DNA from: Scalesia atractyloides
Taxonomy: Eukaryota > Streptophyta > Magnoliopsida > Asterales > Asteraceae
Direction of reading: 5' to 3'
Assembly (NCBI GenBank): GCA_947069175.1
Contig: CAMTDV010000013.1
Location: 27,035,857 to 27,099,856 of the forward strand
DNA length: 64,000 nucleotides
Below are positions 1-11,460 of the stretch, in pieces. The stretch's first letter is position 1, and the number at the start of each line of letters is the position of its first letter. The notes beneath the pieces are model-generated. The model searched no databases. It saw only the letters and a program-made list of their open reading frames with translations, and was not told the DNA's origin. Position numbers and translations under genes: made by a program.

Positions 1-365
1 ACACAGCTTGTTATGCCCAGAACAAAGTTTTGATGGTTAAACGGTTTAACAAAACGTGTCATGAACTATTGTTTAACCGAAAACCAAACTTAAAAGGCTT
101 TGAACCATTTGGATTACCCTGCACCATTGTGCGAAACAAAAATACACAAAAATTCGGTGAAGTAGCTGATGAGGGTTACTTTCTAGGCTATATGCCTGGC
201 ACACCGAACAAAAGGGTTTTTAATCTAAAAACTTGTAAAATTGAGGTGGTGTTTAACATGGAAATCACTAGTTATTCACCTCAACAATCAACGAGTGGTC
301 CTCCTATATTATATGATTATGACAGTGTTTTTAAATCATTTAATATTCCTGATTTTCCAACATAG
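1..365 (+). pseudogene. Copia element A: integrase C-terminal region of pol (partial)
   Basis: The longest open frame starts at 30 and reads the region following the integrase core of Ty1/copia polyproteins. The run HELLFNRKP near residue 11 is followed by FEPFGLPCTI and by GYFLGYMPG, a spacing typical of copia integrase C-termini. The catalytic core and everything 5' of it lie outside the window. A stop at 363-365 breaks the polyprotein, and the linker to reverse transcriptase (366-669) carries further stops. It is the 5'-most visible part of a plus-strand element whose RT, RNase H and 3' LTR follow. The family call is firm; the copy is clearly inactive. Confidence 0.85.
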
Positions 366-669
366 ATGATTCTCAAGTGATCCGTACTGTGATCAGTGAA
401 GATGGAGAGTGTGACTTCATGCCTAGATCGAGTGTATGAATGACAAATGCTCCAGAAACTTCTTCCAGATCGAGTGATAGTGAGTCTGAACCTATTCAGG
501 GGAGAATTTCACTAATTCGTTTGCTAATGCTAATATTCAGGGGGAGGTTGGATCGAATCTGGGAGATAATCTGGTTGGTGACACCATTGCTACCACGCGA
601 GTACACAGAGATCATCTAGTTAAAAACATCATAGGTGATGCTGCTGCAGGTGTTCAGACAAGAAGAGGT

Positions 670-1676
670 GTGCTCGAAGGTTCCAGTTTGTTTACTTCGA
701 TTCAGAAGACAGGGTTGATTCACGAGTGTCTGTATAGCTGTTTTATTGCCCAAGAGGAGCCGAAGAATGTTCATATGGATCTAAAAGACAATTGTTGGAT
801 TGAAGTTATGATAGAGGAACTAGCTCAGTTCAAGAAGTTGAAAGTTTGGGAGCTAGTTGACTTGCCTGAAGGAGAGAAGGAAATCGGCACTAAGTGGGTG
901 TTCAAGTGCAAGAAAGCTGACCGAGGGATCGTAATAAGGAATAAGGCTTGATTAGTGGTGAAAGGGTTTAATCAGCCAGAGGGAATTGATTACAATGAAG
1001 TGTTTGCACCAGTACCAAGGTTGGAGGCAATTCGTTTGTTCCTAGCTTTTGCTTCATTCCAGGGCTTCAAAGTTTACCAACTTGACGTGAAGAATTCATT
1101 TCTTCATTCCAGGGCTTCAAAGCTTCAAGAAGTGTGTATGTCTCACAGCTAGACGGTTTTACTGATCCAGACTATCCAGATCGAGTCTATCAACTTGATA
1201 AGGCATTGTATGGATTGCATCAGGCACCTAGGGCGTGGTATGAGACACTGTCAGCACATCTGTTAAAACATGGTTTCGAAAGAGGACAAACTGACAGTAC
1301 ACTTTTCATCAAAAGGAAGAAGGAAGACTTTCTGCTGGTACATGTATACGTAGATGACACCATTTTTGGGTCATCAGATGAGAACATGTGTCATGATTTC
1401 GAAGAGGTAATGAAGAGCAAGTTTGAGATGAGTGCGATGGGTGAATTATCCGACTTTTTGGGTTTACAAATTGAACAGAAGAAGGATAGGATGTTCATAC
1501 ATCAGACAAAGTATGTGTATGACATTTTGCCTCGTTTCAAAATGGAGGATTGCGCTACTTTCAGCACACCTATCTGTGAAAATCACAATCTTGATCCAGA
1601 GCATGAGAGTGTGGAGGATGTTGATCCAACTCAATATAGGGCAATGATTGGTTCGCTAATGTACATGACTACTTGA
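670..1676 (+). pseudogene. Copia element A: reverse transcriptase
   Basis: Copia RT is recognisable from WELVDLPEG and GTKWVF through FAPVPRLEAIR, KALYGLHQAPRAWYE and the catalytic YVDD box at 1347-1358 to the SLMYMTT segment. It would copy element RNA into cDNA in the cytoplasmic particle. It is broken by an in-frame TGA at 949-951, where an Arg codon CGA is expected (a CpG-to-TpG change typical of methylated DNA), and by an abnormal segment at 1102-1122. There a 21-bp copy of 1052-1072 replaces the expected codons and shifts the frame. Another stop follows at 1674-1676. The YVDD residues themselves are intact. Confidence 0.93.
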
Positions 1677-2292
1677 AGACCCGACATCATGTTCGCATTG
1701 TGTCTTTGTGCCAGATATAAAGCGAATCCAAAGGAGTCCTACATGAAAGCGGTGAAGCGAATTCTTCGTTCTTGAAAGGGAAACCTAAACTTGGATTATG
1801 GTATCCAGCTGCTAGTGATTTGAAGTTTGTTGCTTTCACTGATTCAGACTTTGGAGGATGCAAATCTACAAGGAAGTCTACCACAGGTGGTTCTCAGTTC
1901 TTAGGAGGGAGGCTCGTGTCATGGCAATGCAAGAAGCAGTCTTGCGTGTCTACCTCTACGTGTGAAGCTGAATATATTGCTGCGGGTAGCTGTTGCTCTC
2001 AGGTTCTTTAGATCCAACAGCAGATGCGCGATTACGTTTGAATTTCACTCGTACTCCTATTATGATAGACAATAATGCCACTATATCATTCACCAACAAT
2101 CCCGTAAAACACAGTCGCACTAAACATATTGACATTCGTCTTTATTTTATAGGGGATTGTGCTGAAAAGAAATTAACTGAACTGCATCGAGTCGACATAC
2201 TTGATAACCTGGCAGATCTTTACACAAAAGCATTTGACAGAGTTCGTTTTGAACATTTAGTCGAACGCAACGGGATGAGGAATTCTGAATAA
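1677..2292 (+). pseudogene. Copia element A: RNase H and end of pol
   Basis: Copia-type RNase H follows RT directly, with RPDIMFALC, then FTDSDFGG (first acid), STCEAEYIAA (Glu) and MIDNNAT (second Asp). The end reads NLADLYTKAFD and a terminator at 2290-2292. It would degrade template RNA in the RNA-DNA hybrid. The domain is split over at least three frames: a stop near 1774 after KRILRS, another at 2009-2011 where a Trp codon is expected, and a shift into the frame that ends at 2292. The acidic residues are still visible. This terminator defines the start of the post-pol region discussed for 2570-2974. Confidence 0.9.
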
Positions 2293-2569
2293 CCATTTTT
2301 CCATAAAAATAGTTTGTAAATAATTTACTGTTTTTCAAAAATCAAAAACAACAAAAAAATAGAAAATCTAAAATGAGTTTTCACTGTCTGAAAAAGAAGA
2401 AATGATACTACATCAGCAAGTTCTGTCACACTGGAATTAAAATTAAAATTGCTTAAGTGTGATAGCAGCTTCATCATATGATGTACAAGTAGGCAAAAGG
2501 CATGAAATAATCAACTTACCTTGGTGATACAAATATAATAAACTATGTATGAGTGGGTAACATATCAGT
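2293..2569 (+). other. Non-coding spacer after pol of element A
   Basis: An A-rich stretch without a convincing ORF lies between the pol terminator and the conserved block. I see no repeat or regulatory motif that I can support. Confidence 0.5.
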
Positions 2570-2974
2570 GGCGTATGGTTTTATAACCTTAAATCTTGCG
2601 TTGATAGATTGCCAAAATCTGAGGTTTTAGGTCTTTATATCGTTATTTCATCCGGGGTATCAAGGTTGTCCTTCTGCTGCATCCAGATATATGCTGACCT
2701 AGGCACAACCAAGATATCTTAAAAGAGCAAAAATGTCAAATTCCAAAAATTGAAGAAGCTCTCCTAGATAGTTATTCAAATGTGCAAATTGCATAATTCG
2801 TACCAAAATTTGGTATTTGTCCTCACCCTCGTTGGATATTTGGTCTCTTTGCTGTACGGAAGTACTGACCTGATCACCATGTAATTCAAAAGGATGAATT
2901 TCGGTATACTCACATACTACGAGGAATCTTTGTGCATACCTTGATCGTGGGGGTATGTCCTGAAGTGGGACACA
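2570..2974 (+). ncRNA. Conserved structured post-pol element, copy A
   Basis: This block of about 405 bp recurs in the same place, after RNase H, in elements B (12279-12680) and C (24611-25023), although neighbouring DNA has diverged. It can form a long stem (2656-2669 with 2705-2718, 12 of 14 pairs) capped by a GCAT/ATGC stem, a hairpin TACCAAA/TTTGGTA (2801-2815), a GTAC-GGAA-GTAC hairpin (2854-2865) and a CATACC/GGTATG hairpin (2935-2957). No ORF is conserved across the three copies. Sequence identity and the inverted repeats are seen directly. An RNA role such as packaging, export, translation or processing is inference. Typed as ncRNA because it looks like a cis-acting RNA structure rather than a separate transcript. 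Confidence 0.7.
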
Positions 2975-3800
2975 CTAGTATATCAGTATAAATTATCTAA
3001 ACATATAACTAGGTAATGGTACTTGAAATGTTCATGTCTTTTGTTTAAGTGGATAAACAATATTGGTAATCGTCTTGAACTGCTTTTCTTGAAAATTACA
3101 TATACAATTATCTAATAGTGTGAAAATAGTTTGATGTTGCTGATATGATCTTCTTACCGGTGATTCTCACAAAAACAGAGTGTTTATTATTTTGTTATTT
3201 ATTTGCTTTCAGAAAATATAAAAATCCAAAAAGATTTCATTTTCTTGTAAATTCTTATTGTAAGGATATTGGTTGTTCATGGAGGAGTTGTTACCGATAG
3301 GGGAAGACGATGTTGGAAGCTGAGTTCAAATTTTAAAATCTTGCTGGTTCATGGTGTTTGAAATTTTGAGTATATGGCTTGAGTTGAGAAGCGCTTAATC
3401 TGCGATACAGTTCTACTATCTCTTGAATAATAATAATTTGTTTAACTTATGTTGAAAAATTTTTATGGTTCTCGAGATGTTTATTTTATAGTATACAGAT
3501 TGTAGCAGTGTGTTGCTGAGAAGTTTGGTGAAGAGGAGTTTGCTTTGATGCATGGTAGAACCTCCTTTCTACATTGTAGAAAAAGTTGAAGAGTTTTTGA
3601 AGATTGCTATGCAAGGACTAAAGTGGAGTTTACTCAAACGCTAACGATTTAGAAGATTTGGTGATTGGATATATCAGCTTAGGGGGAGTCTGTTGCTGAC
3701 AGAAGCTGTTAAAGCTGAAGCTATCCAAAGACCAACATTTTTCAAAGATGTTAAAGATTGCAGGAAGACTGAAGACTAAGTTATTTTATGAAGCTATTGT
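2975..3800 (+). other. Element A 3' untranslated region with internal purine tract
   Basis: There is no ORF of note, and in particular no third ORF like those of B and C. The tract AGGGGGAG at 3681-3688 is followed by TCTGTTGCTGAC. It resembles the true polypurine tract 120 bp downstream and the nucleotides that open the LTR, so it may be an internal or decayed duplicate of the plus-strand primer region. Confidence 0.5.
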
Positions 3801-3812
3801 CAAGGGGGAGTT
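3801..3812 (+). other. Polypurine tract of element A
   Basis: CAAGGGGGAG lies directly before the TGTTGG that opens the LTR. This is the expected plus-strand primer for an LTR retrotransposon. Confidence 0.8.
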
Positions 3813-4289
3813 TGTTGGTGCATATTGGTGACAACAACTTAGATTTGGTCTTTGGATATCTTGTAATTAGTATAATGATAAACGGTTAGCAGGTTTAGTT
3901 TTGTAATAGTGAATTAGAAGTAATTGGGCTGAACTAGACACTAAACAGAGCATGGTAGGCGAATTGGGCTTTAGACCCATTAGCAGTCCATGTTGGAAAC
4001 CCTAGCCCAGTTGCATAACTTATCTCTATATATAGGGAGGTTTGCATTAGGGTTTAGGTTGCTTAGTTGTTGGTTCTATTGTTGTGTTGTTGTTTTTGTT
4101 GTTCGAGGGATTGAGAGAAGAGTCTTGAATTGATTGTAAACACTTTGTGTTAGATAATCAATAGAAGACAGTTTGAAGGAATTATTATTGTTCTTGTTCT
4201 TGTTTTCTGTGAAATCTGATCTAGGGGATTCCGCACTCTAGATTAGATAGACGATTCGGTGAAGATCCATACAGACTAGGGGACCTACA
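3813..4289 (+). mobile_element. 3' LTR of copia element A
   Basis: The LTR starts TGTTGGTGCA right after the polypurine tract and ends GGGGACCTACA. That end resembles the LTR ends of B (GGGACTTACA) and C (GGGATTCACA). A TATA box (TATATATA, 4027-4034) sits near the middle, with transcription expected rightwards. The partner 5' LTR is left of the window, so neither the end nor a target-site duplication can be confirmed by pairing. The right boundary rests on similarity to B and C. Confidence 0.7.
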
Positions 4290-4844
4290 ATATTCCTTGT
4301 ATCTATCTCTATATTCTTTTATTATTATTTATTTCTCTTTTTTTATACGTGTGTTGTGGTGTGTGTGTGTGTGTGTGTGTAAGAGATGATAGGGGAATGG
4401 TGGATTTTCATATAGGGATCTTGTGATTTTCTATAAATTTAAAAGTTGTAGAGAGAGAGAAAGAGTCCCTATCCATGTCTCTATTTATTATCATTTTTTC
4501 TATTTCTTCCAAATATAAATTTAACTGCTTACTATCTTATCATATTATCTCTTTCTTCTAAAACTGATTTCTAATAACTTTTCAGTGACTTTTGGTCAAT
4601 TTAGGTTTTTTTTTGGTATCGGATTACCTTTACCTTATTAATTAGATAAGCTTAAACCAACGAATGATGACACCCATAGAGAAATAAGGAATGGAGGAGT
4701 GATAAACAAACCATAATATAGATAAATACGTACATTATGCACTTAAGAGAAGAAGCTATGGATTGTATATGGGTAAAGATAATAATTTACCACTAAAAAT
4801 CCCTCGTATTCAAAGGTTAACTAATGGTACTAAAGGATTAGAAC
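4290..4844. other. Intergenic flank of element A
   Basis: AT-rich DNA with T-runs and a dinucleotide repeat at 4359-4381. No coding or element signal is recognised. Confidence 0.4.
4359..4381. repeat. (GT)n microsatellite
   Basis: About eleven GT units, directly visible. Confidence 0.95.
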
Positions 4845-5890
4845 TATCACACCTCGACTAGCAACGGAAGAAAAAAATAATGGAATGCCACAGACATTTG
4901 GTACAAGCATATTGTTTATAAAGATACTAAATTCGTATTTTAACTATACATCTGATTACACTGTTGATTACATACTACATGCGTAGACCACGTTAATCTT
5001 CTGATCAACATGCTCCTATAGACATATTCATCTTTAAGCAAATCTCGTAACATCAAACTCAAGTATCGCACAAGTGTCAAGTTACCTGAAAAGCATGTTA
5101 AAGTATTGAAAGGTCAACTACAAGTAGTTGGTGAGTTTCACTGTTTTTTTCTGTTTCACAATTAAGTTTGAAGAGAACTATTTGCACATCTGATTAAATA
5201 TATACTGAGCCCAAAAGTGAAGCCTTGACTGTCAACTCCACCCCATGGTCCATCACCACGACACAACCCCTATGAAGCTATGGCTAGTACCCTATAGCTT
5301 ATGCTTGAACATGTACAATTCCGTATGTATCTCATGGTGTTTCTGGCCACGCAATTGGGTTTGTCGATATTTACACATTCATCGGCCTACGGTTAATCAC
5401 TTGAGTCTGTGGGGACTTTTCATGTACTAGTGTTTACTCAGATAATTTACATTAAGTCATGTATATATGTGCATGTATGAACGTATGTAACATGCATTTC
5501 ACCCCATGTTAAATAGTAAAACAAATTGAAAACAGGTTGTGAAAACTTACTTAATAACGTAATCCCAGTATGTTAATGATGTAAAGTATCCGCTATTCCG
5601 AACCTATTGTTAGTATGGTAGGGTTAATTACCCAAAACAGTTTCAAAGCCGGTAATTACTATATCTTAGGCTTGGATGAGCATATTTATCCAAGAATGAA
5701 CTTATAGCATAATAGTAGGGTGATGGGTATTGTTTAGTGTCAAAATTGCGGTTGGCTTCTGTGCACCGTTTTGTGTGCCGGTCATGGTTAGCTATTATAG
5801 ATGTTCGAGCAAGTGATTGATCATACCAGATGTCCACATTGTTCAGATTTTAAAAGGATTTTTGTCCATTAAGGAAGTTCGGGCGTTACA
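4845..5890 (-). mobile_element. Probable solo gypsy LTR
   Basis: Read on the minus strand, the segment opens TGTAACGCCCG (right edge 5890) and closes GAGGTGTGATA (left edge 4845). These ends are typical of plant Ty3/gypsy LTRs and resemble the end of the inverted LTR at 34382. No polyprotein adjoins it. The five bases on each side (agaac and cgagc) do not form a clean duplication, so a solo LTR is likely but unproved. It could instead be part of a longer LTR continuing to 19899 around the element B insertion. Confidence 0.4.
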
Positions 5891-6923
5891 CGAGCCTAAC
5901 TCTTTCAAATTTAAGTTTCCGTTTTCGCCGTCGGAGATCTCCACAAACTAGCATGTAATGTACTCCAATTACCCAATTTACCTAGAATATTCCACAATTA
6001 CTCTGACCTTCCAATTACCGCCGATTTAATTATCTGTCAATTCACTAGTTCCGGTAGGTTCGTTAAACGGTTATTTTGTTGGTATTGTCGATAATTATAT
6101 ATTTTAACTTCCACATTTTTGGAAACAATTGTGTGTATTTAATAGCATTTTGAAAATTTTTATATAAATTTTTAAAAATATGTAAATTTTAGGAAAAATA
6201 TTTTCAGAATTTATTAAATTGAATATCTAATTTTCATAAATTCGCTCTCAAATTTTGTAACCAATAAATTGGCGATCACGATGATCTGATTTTTAAAAAT
6301 TCCCAAAATTGTACAAGAACCTTCTGATGTATCCAGAATCTTCTCGGAAAATTTCCCAAAATTTTCTAAACTGGGTTTCTGGCTACCGAAACTTTGTAAA
6401 AACGCGATTTTAAAAGCATGTTCAAACCCAGCCATTAGTCTCCCAATTTTCCTAGAATGTTACCCATCTCAAACTAATCATTCACGTAATTTTGGTGGTT
6501 TATCAAGCTCATTTTGTATATTTCCTGAATTTAGTTTCCTTTAAACAATGAAAAATTCACTAAAAATCACCAAAAATTCAAAAAATTATAAACTTTTGCT
6601 AGGAGCTTATTTTCAACATATTATCAGCCTGCCAAATTTCAAGTTCAACCATACCCACAGAAGAAGTTATGCTAAAACCAAATTTATGCCTAGTGATTCT
6701 CGATGTTTCAAGCGATCCTTGTGCTTTCAAAGGCTGAGCCAGTTATATTACTTATACATCACATACAACACAATATGCATTCAATCCCGTCAATCAAGCC
6801 TTAGAGCCCTTCTTTTTTTTTAGAGTTTGATTTGTTCAGTTTATGTTTAATATATTATGTTCTTGATGCATAACCCATGTTTTTACATAATCAAACCCCA
6901 TGTATCATCATCTTGATACATCA
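5891..6923. other. Unassigned AT-rich DNA
   Basis: No supported gene. Repeated AAAATT and CCAAAATT stretches resemble decayed gypsy LTR sequence, but no boundary is visible. Confidence 0.4.
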
Positions 6924-7158
6924 TATTCATGTTAGAACAACCCTTGAATCCCAAAGAACATCAAGTTGTTATGGATTAAAATGCTTATTTTTATTGAAAT
7001 CATGTTTTTAATCCTGAAAAGCATAAGAAAAGTGAATGAAACTATGATTATACCTTAAATTATAGTTGGAATTAATGTGAGTTCTCCTGGAATCAGCTGA
7101 TGTGTGTGTGAAAAGGTGTAAAAGTGTGTGAAATTTAGTAAAAAAGGAATTTATATAT

Positions 7159-7203
<45 letters not shown>

Positions 7204-8037
7204 TAGTTTATCGAAGGTTCTAGCCCCCTAGGCCCCTTTGACTAGTCAATGGCAGTTTGGTTGATATTGTGGATCAATATCAACTGTATTATTATGTTTA
7301 GTTCGTTTTTGGGTCTTAAACGCAACCCTGGTTTGGTAAACAGACTCTTTTTCACATGATTTTCGTGTGGTTTCTCATACTCTTGAAAAACGAACTCATT
7401 GAAAACGAAAATCAGAACGCTTACACATATAGGCTTAAAATACATTATATTAATGTTATATAAGTATATATACGCTTGACTGAAAAGCATAAGAACATCA
7501 AATTCATGTTAGAACACCCCTCGAATCCCCAAGAACATCAAGTTGTTATGGATTAAAATGCTTATTTTTATTGAAATCATGTTTTTAATCCTAAAAAGCA
7601 TAAGAAAAGTGAATGAAACTATGATTATACCTTAAATTAGGTTTTAATTAAGATGTATTCTCCTAGAATCAGCTGATGTGTGTGTGTGTGAAAAGGTCTA
7701 AAAGTTTGTGAAATTTAGTAAAAAAATAAAAAAATCATATATATATACATATATACACATATATATATATGTAGTTTATCGAAGGTTCTAGCCCTAGGCC
7801 GCTTTGACTAGTTAATGGCGGTTTGGGGGTTTGTGGATCAATACCAACTGTATTATGATGTTTAGTTTCGTTTTCAGGTCTTAAACACAACCATGGTTCG
7901 GTAAACTAACTCTTTTTCGCGCGATTGTTTCATACGTTTGAAAAACGAACCCAACGACAACGTAAACCATAATGCTTTCACATTTGTGCTTAAAATACAT
8001 TATATTAATGTTATATAAGTGTTTTTAGGCTTGACTG
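6924..8037. repeat. Two tandem copies of a 540-577 bp unit
   Basis: Copy 1 (6924-7481) and copy 2 (7500-8037) run in the same order: TTCATGTTAGAAC, CATCAAGTTGTTATGG, GAATCAGCTGATGTGTG, an AT dinucleotide tract, TATCGAAGGTTCTAGCC, and an end at GCTTGACTGA. The repeat of GTTAGAAC is 577 bp apart. Copies differ by many substitutions, so the duplication is not recent. Neither copy has a coding signal. Element B inserted 120 bp beyond copy 2. Confidence 0.85.
7151..7201. repeat. (TA)n microsatellite in tandem copy 1
   Basis: A long pure TA run. The matching position in copy 2 (about 7737-7772) holds a shorter TA/CA mixture. Confidence 0.95.
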
Positions 8038-8155
8038 ACTGTACAATGATGTTTGATTGCTTCTGTGAGCATTAAAATTGAAGACGTGTCGTTAACAAAA
8101 AAGCTATCTCTTTAATGTGCTCGTTATACGCTAAGGCCTCAATCTAGTATTCATG

Positions 8156-8469
8156 TGTAAGTCCCGTGAAATGGATCAAATAGGTATCGCTATCCTAATC
8201 AATTGCGGAAATAATGATCAGGATGAAGAACAACTTGAATAACTTGAATATAATAACTTGCATACACCAGAGGATGTCAGATACAAGTTTTTGGAATCAA
8301 CTCTCTAACCCCTAACAAGTGCCCTAACCCCTCTATTTATAGACATGTCAAATCCCAAATATACAACCCTAGGCCCACTTGGCACTAGGAAGCCCAAACT
8401 ACCCAAAAGTAACCCAAAAAGCCCAAAAAACAATATAAATGAATAAACCTTTAAGCTCCAAGCCCAACA
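8156..8469 (-). mobile_element. 3' LTR of element B
   Basis: In sense it runs from TGTTGGGCTT (8469) to GGGACTTACA (8156). A TATA-like CTATAAATAG lies at 8333-8342 (minus). It pairs with 19091-19401. Confidence 0.95.
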
Positions 8470-8480
8470 ATCTCCCCATA
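8470..8480 (-). other. Polypurine tract of element B
   Basis: The minus strand reads TATGGGGAGAT immediately before the LTR's TGTTGG. This is the expected plus-strand primer. Confidence 0.8.
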
Positions 8481-11205
8481 GGTTTCTTCATTTATCCTTC
8501 GGCGCTGCATCCACTCCCAAAACGTCCAGCAATAATTCATGCAACTGCAGCTCTCCAATCTTTGGCACACGCCTCATACAGTTTAGCAATCCGTATTTGA
8601 TGAGAAGCTAAAACTTGTAAATCTTCATCATGAAAGCTGACCAAATCTACAACATCATTCACCCTGAAAGCCTTTTCTGTCGTCACTATCGCAACACTTC
8701 CGACCTTTGGATCGTATAACCAGAAGTTAAAGTTCTTCAAATTCCTCTTGGAAAGGTAGGAGCAACTGGAATCACCAACTCTTTATCCGTAGGAGGCCAC
8801 ATCACAGATTTAAATCGTTTGCCTGTGTGTGCATCACGAACTCCTTTGGCTGCTCTCAGATACGGTTCGGCGGTCTTCGTACTCTTAAACCCGTCCTAAC
8901 CTCCCGTTGAAGCCTTTTAAAGAACCTCCAACCTAGTCCACGCTCTGTCGTATCGTCGTCAGTGTACGAAGCTCTTAACAAATCTGTCAGTGCAATCTTC
9001 GTCCAAGTCTCAAACGGTGACTCCTTCGAATAATATTCTCTTGTTCCATCTTGACGTACAATGATCCACATGTTCTTGATATGATCATACATCCAGCTTA
9101 GAACTTTAGACTTGTTGCCCACCTTGCTGTAATAACTCGACCCCAACTCCATGACATATCTATCAGATTGATTTGTAGGATCTTTCAGCTGAAAGTTTTC
9201 GTCTAGAGGATTCACATTCACATTCTTCATCAATACCATCTGCTTCTTCTTCCTCGGATCTGTAGCGCGTTTCTGACTCGCAGTGAACTTCTTGCGCAGA
9301 TCCTTAAAGTAATCATCAATACCAGCTTGATGTTCGGCTACTAATTGCTCGGCCGCCAACCTCTGCTCTTCTGTTTCTTCAGCCATTCGTTGTTGTGCTG
9401 CACGATGACGGGTTTCAACATTCATAGGATCGTCGGTCGGATCGCTGAACTCTCTGCCAAACTTGTTCTCTAACTTGCCCCTCAAATCAAAAACAATAGT
9501 CACAGCATAATTACATCCCTTTGCAGTTGTTCAATAGTTTGATCTCGAACATCCAAACGATTCTGAGGAGGCAATCTGCGCATCCTTTAACATGGCCTCC
9601 TGTTCCAGTACCACAACCCGTTTCTTTAACTCAACGACATCCACCTCAGTATCATCATCATCACTATCTAAACCCCAAACTCAAAACCCGCTTCTCAAAT
9701 CTGCGAAGATAATCGACATCAATATCATCAGAAGGACCAGCACCACTACCACCCGCTTCTGAACCTCCTGCGCCCGATGAACTGCCGCCAAATTCCATCA
9801 TAAGTAACGATGTTGCAGCGGAATCGATACAACCATAGATTGCGTAATAACAGGAACTGTGGGCTGTGTAGGAACAATAGGCGTGTCCGCCATCAAGGTA
9901 CAAGCGACCGATTCTGTAACATAAATTCAGTAGCAGTGCTCTTGACAGTTGTAGATGTAATCAACTAAGAAGTAGCAACTGTAACAGCAACTGGAGCCTC
10001 GGATGTACTCACTTAAATGCTCGGCTTAGTTCTGCGTCTCTTGATCAATGGAACTTCATCTTCTTCGTCTTCATCATCTTCATCAGGCTAAACAGTAGTT
10101 GCAACAACAGACGGAATGTCAAGTGGAGGATCACCTTGTTTATCTTGGATGTCCTTAAGTTGAGCAATCAGATCAGCTAGATTCTCAGATGATAACTCTG
10201 GAAGAACAGGAGTTAGTGTAGCATTGAATGCATCGAGATCATCCAGAAAGGCTTGTCCAACATCTTCGTCATCATATGTAACCAAATCCTCAACTTCTAT
10301 CTCTTTTTCCTTAGCCGGCATAACGTGTTCCTCGGCTACAATTGCATTTACCGGAGGAGGAGGAGGTGGAGGAGCATGCAGACCTACAACTTCCGAAAAC
10401 TTGCCAAACTTCTTCAGAGGGAACCTATCCACAAATACCGTCTTCGAAATAGAACGGTTCTTCTTCATAGTTGCAAAAATGGTAGGCCCCATTGGCTTCA
10501 TATTCAGCAAATTCGCATTTGTGGCATCCTTAGCTAAGTCAGGGTAACAAGCATCGGGAATCAGTTGGATAAACCGTGGATACAACAGAAACATCCTTTT
10601 CTTGGATTGCTCTAATATCTTCCTCATGTTTTCGAAAATATAATCGGGGTAGTTATATTTCCAATCCATAACCAATGAAACGATCGCCGAAGTCTGAGCC
10701 TGATTAGGCTGATCCAGTCCACCTTTATTCTCCGACATGCATTGCATAAACATGTGTATAAGTTGTCTCGAATACGCAGGAAATATCTTCTTTAGCAATG
10801 GCGGATAAGAACCTTCGTAGCTGATCTCCATCAGTACCGGTAACACCTTTTCCTTGACATATGTGGTTGGATCACCGTAAGTATCTGTTAGCTACAACAC
10901 TTCCCTCACACAAGCCTCATTGACTACAATCTCCTTCCCCTGAATCTGTGATCGTATGAAAGGTCTTCCATATTCACCTCTTGGTTGTATCCGCGCTCTC
11001 TTCCAAAACGAATGAACCAAATCTCTGTAGATCGTAGGATTTGCACGAAGAGCGTTGGCAATCCGACAACTGTTAAGCCCACAATCATTGACTGAAACTC
11101 CTGAAAATACTCAGCTGGTGGATCTGAAAGGTATCCACCCTGATTGTGGAACTGTTCTTCTATCAGCATCACAGCATCGAAAGCTTCCTTCACCATGTCT
11201 GTCAA
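8481..11205 (-). pseudogene. ORF3 of copia element B (post-pol protein, broken)
   Basis: Sense start is MVKEAF near 11195. Blocks in order: ANPTIY and IVVNEACVREVL; then RQLIHMFMQC and MFLLYPRFIQLIP (within 10846-10088); an acidic tail with a poly-Pro run; a coiled, Gln/Glu-rich part from 9503; VLSWMYDHIKNMWIIVR; and NFNFWLYDPKVGSVAIV with YEACAKDWRAAV (8740-8537). All these blocks recur collinearly in element C (20584-23335), so one family protein of roughly 800-900 residues is inferred. I recall similar predicted proteins attached to copia pol in Asteraceae. No membrane or known catalytic motif is visible, so the function is unknown. Envelope-like, DNA-binding or silencing-suppressor roles are all speculative. 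Stops (for example at 10088) and shifts make this copy dead. Confidence 0.75.
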
Positions 11206-11219
11206 AAATTAACCGAGTT

Positions 11220-11349
11220 AAAAATCAACTAACAGAAGCAAACTGGGTAAACTGATATAACTGAGTTAACTGAATTAACAGAGTTAACACTAACTGGACA
11301 GGTCAACATAGGTCAAGATTCAAATTAAAGCTAGTTCTAATTAGTTAAG
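11220..11349 (-). repeat. GAGTTAAC-type short repeats upstream of ORF3-B
   Basis: GAGTTAA and close variants recur several times between 11216 and 11290, next to the tandem array at 11350. This is non-coding leader of ORF3. Confidence 0.6.
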
Positions 11350-11460
11350 GGGTTCAACAACTCAAAAAGGTCCAAACTTAGTGAAGAGGTTCAACAATTC
11401 AAAAAGGTCCAAACTTAGTGAAAGGGGTTCAACAATTCAAAAAGTTCCAAACTTAAAATG
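11350..11460 (-). repeat. Three tandem 37-38 bp repeats upstream of ORF3-B
   Basis: The unit begins GGTTCAACAA and contains TCCAAACTTA. It starts at about 11351, 11388 and 11426. The third copy is the most divergent. It lies between the TCCGGA array and ORF3. Confidence 0.9.

Noticed and set aside
1347..1358. YVDD reverse transcriptase as part of a retron, group II intron or integrated virus
   Set aside because: Flanking integrase, RNase H, polypurine tract and LTR are those of Ty1/copia.
5245..5430. ORF of 61 codons within the solo LTR
   Set aside because: No motif and no homologue known; chance length in AT-rich DNA.
10224..10547. Plus-strand ORF with a poly-Gly run
   Set aside because: It is the complement of the poly-Pro part of ORF3-B on the minus strand.
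8481..11205. ORF3 as a retroviral-type envelope gene
   Set aside because: No signal peptide, hydrophobic membrane anchor or cleavage motif is evident, so the call was left as unknown protein.
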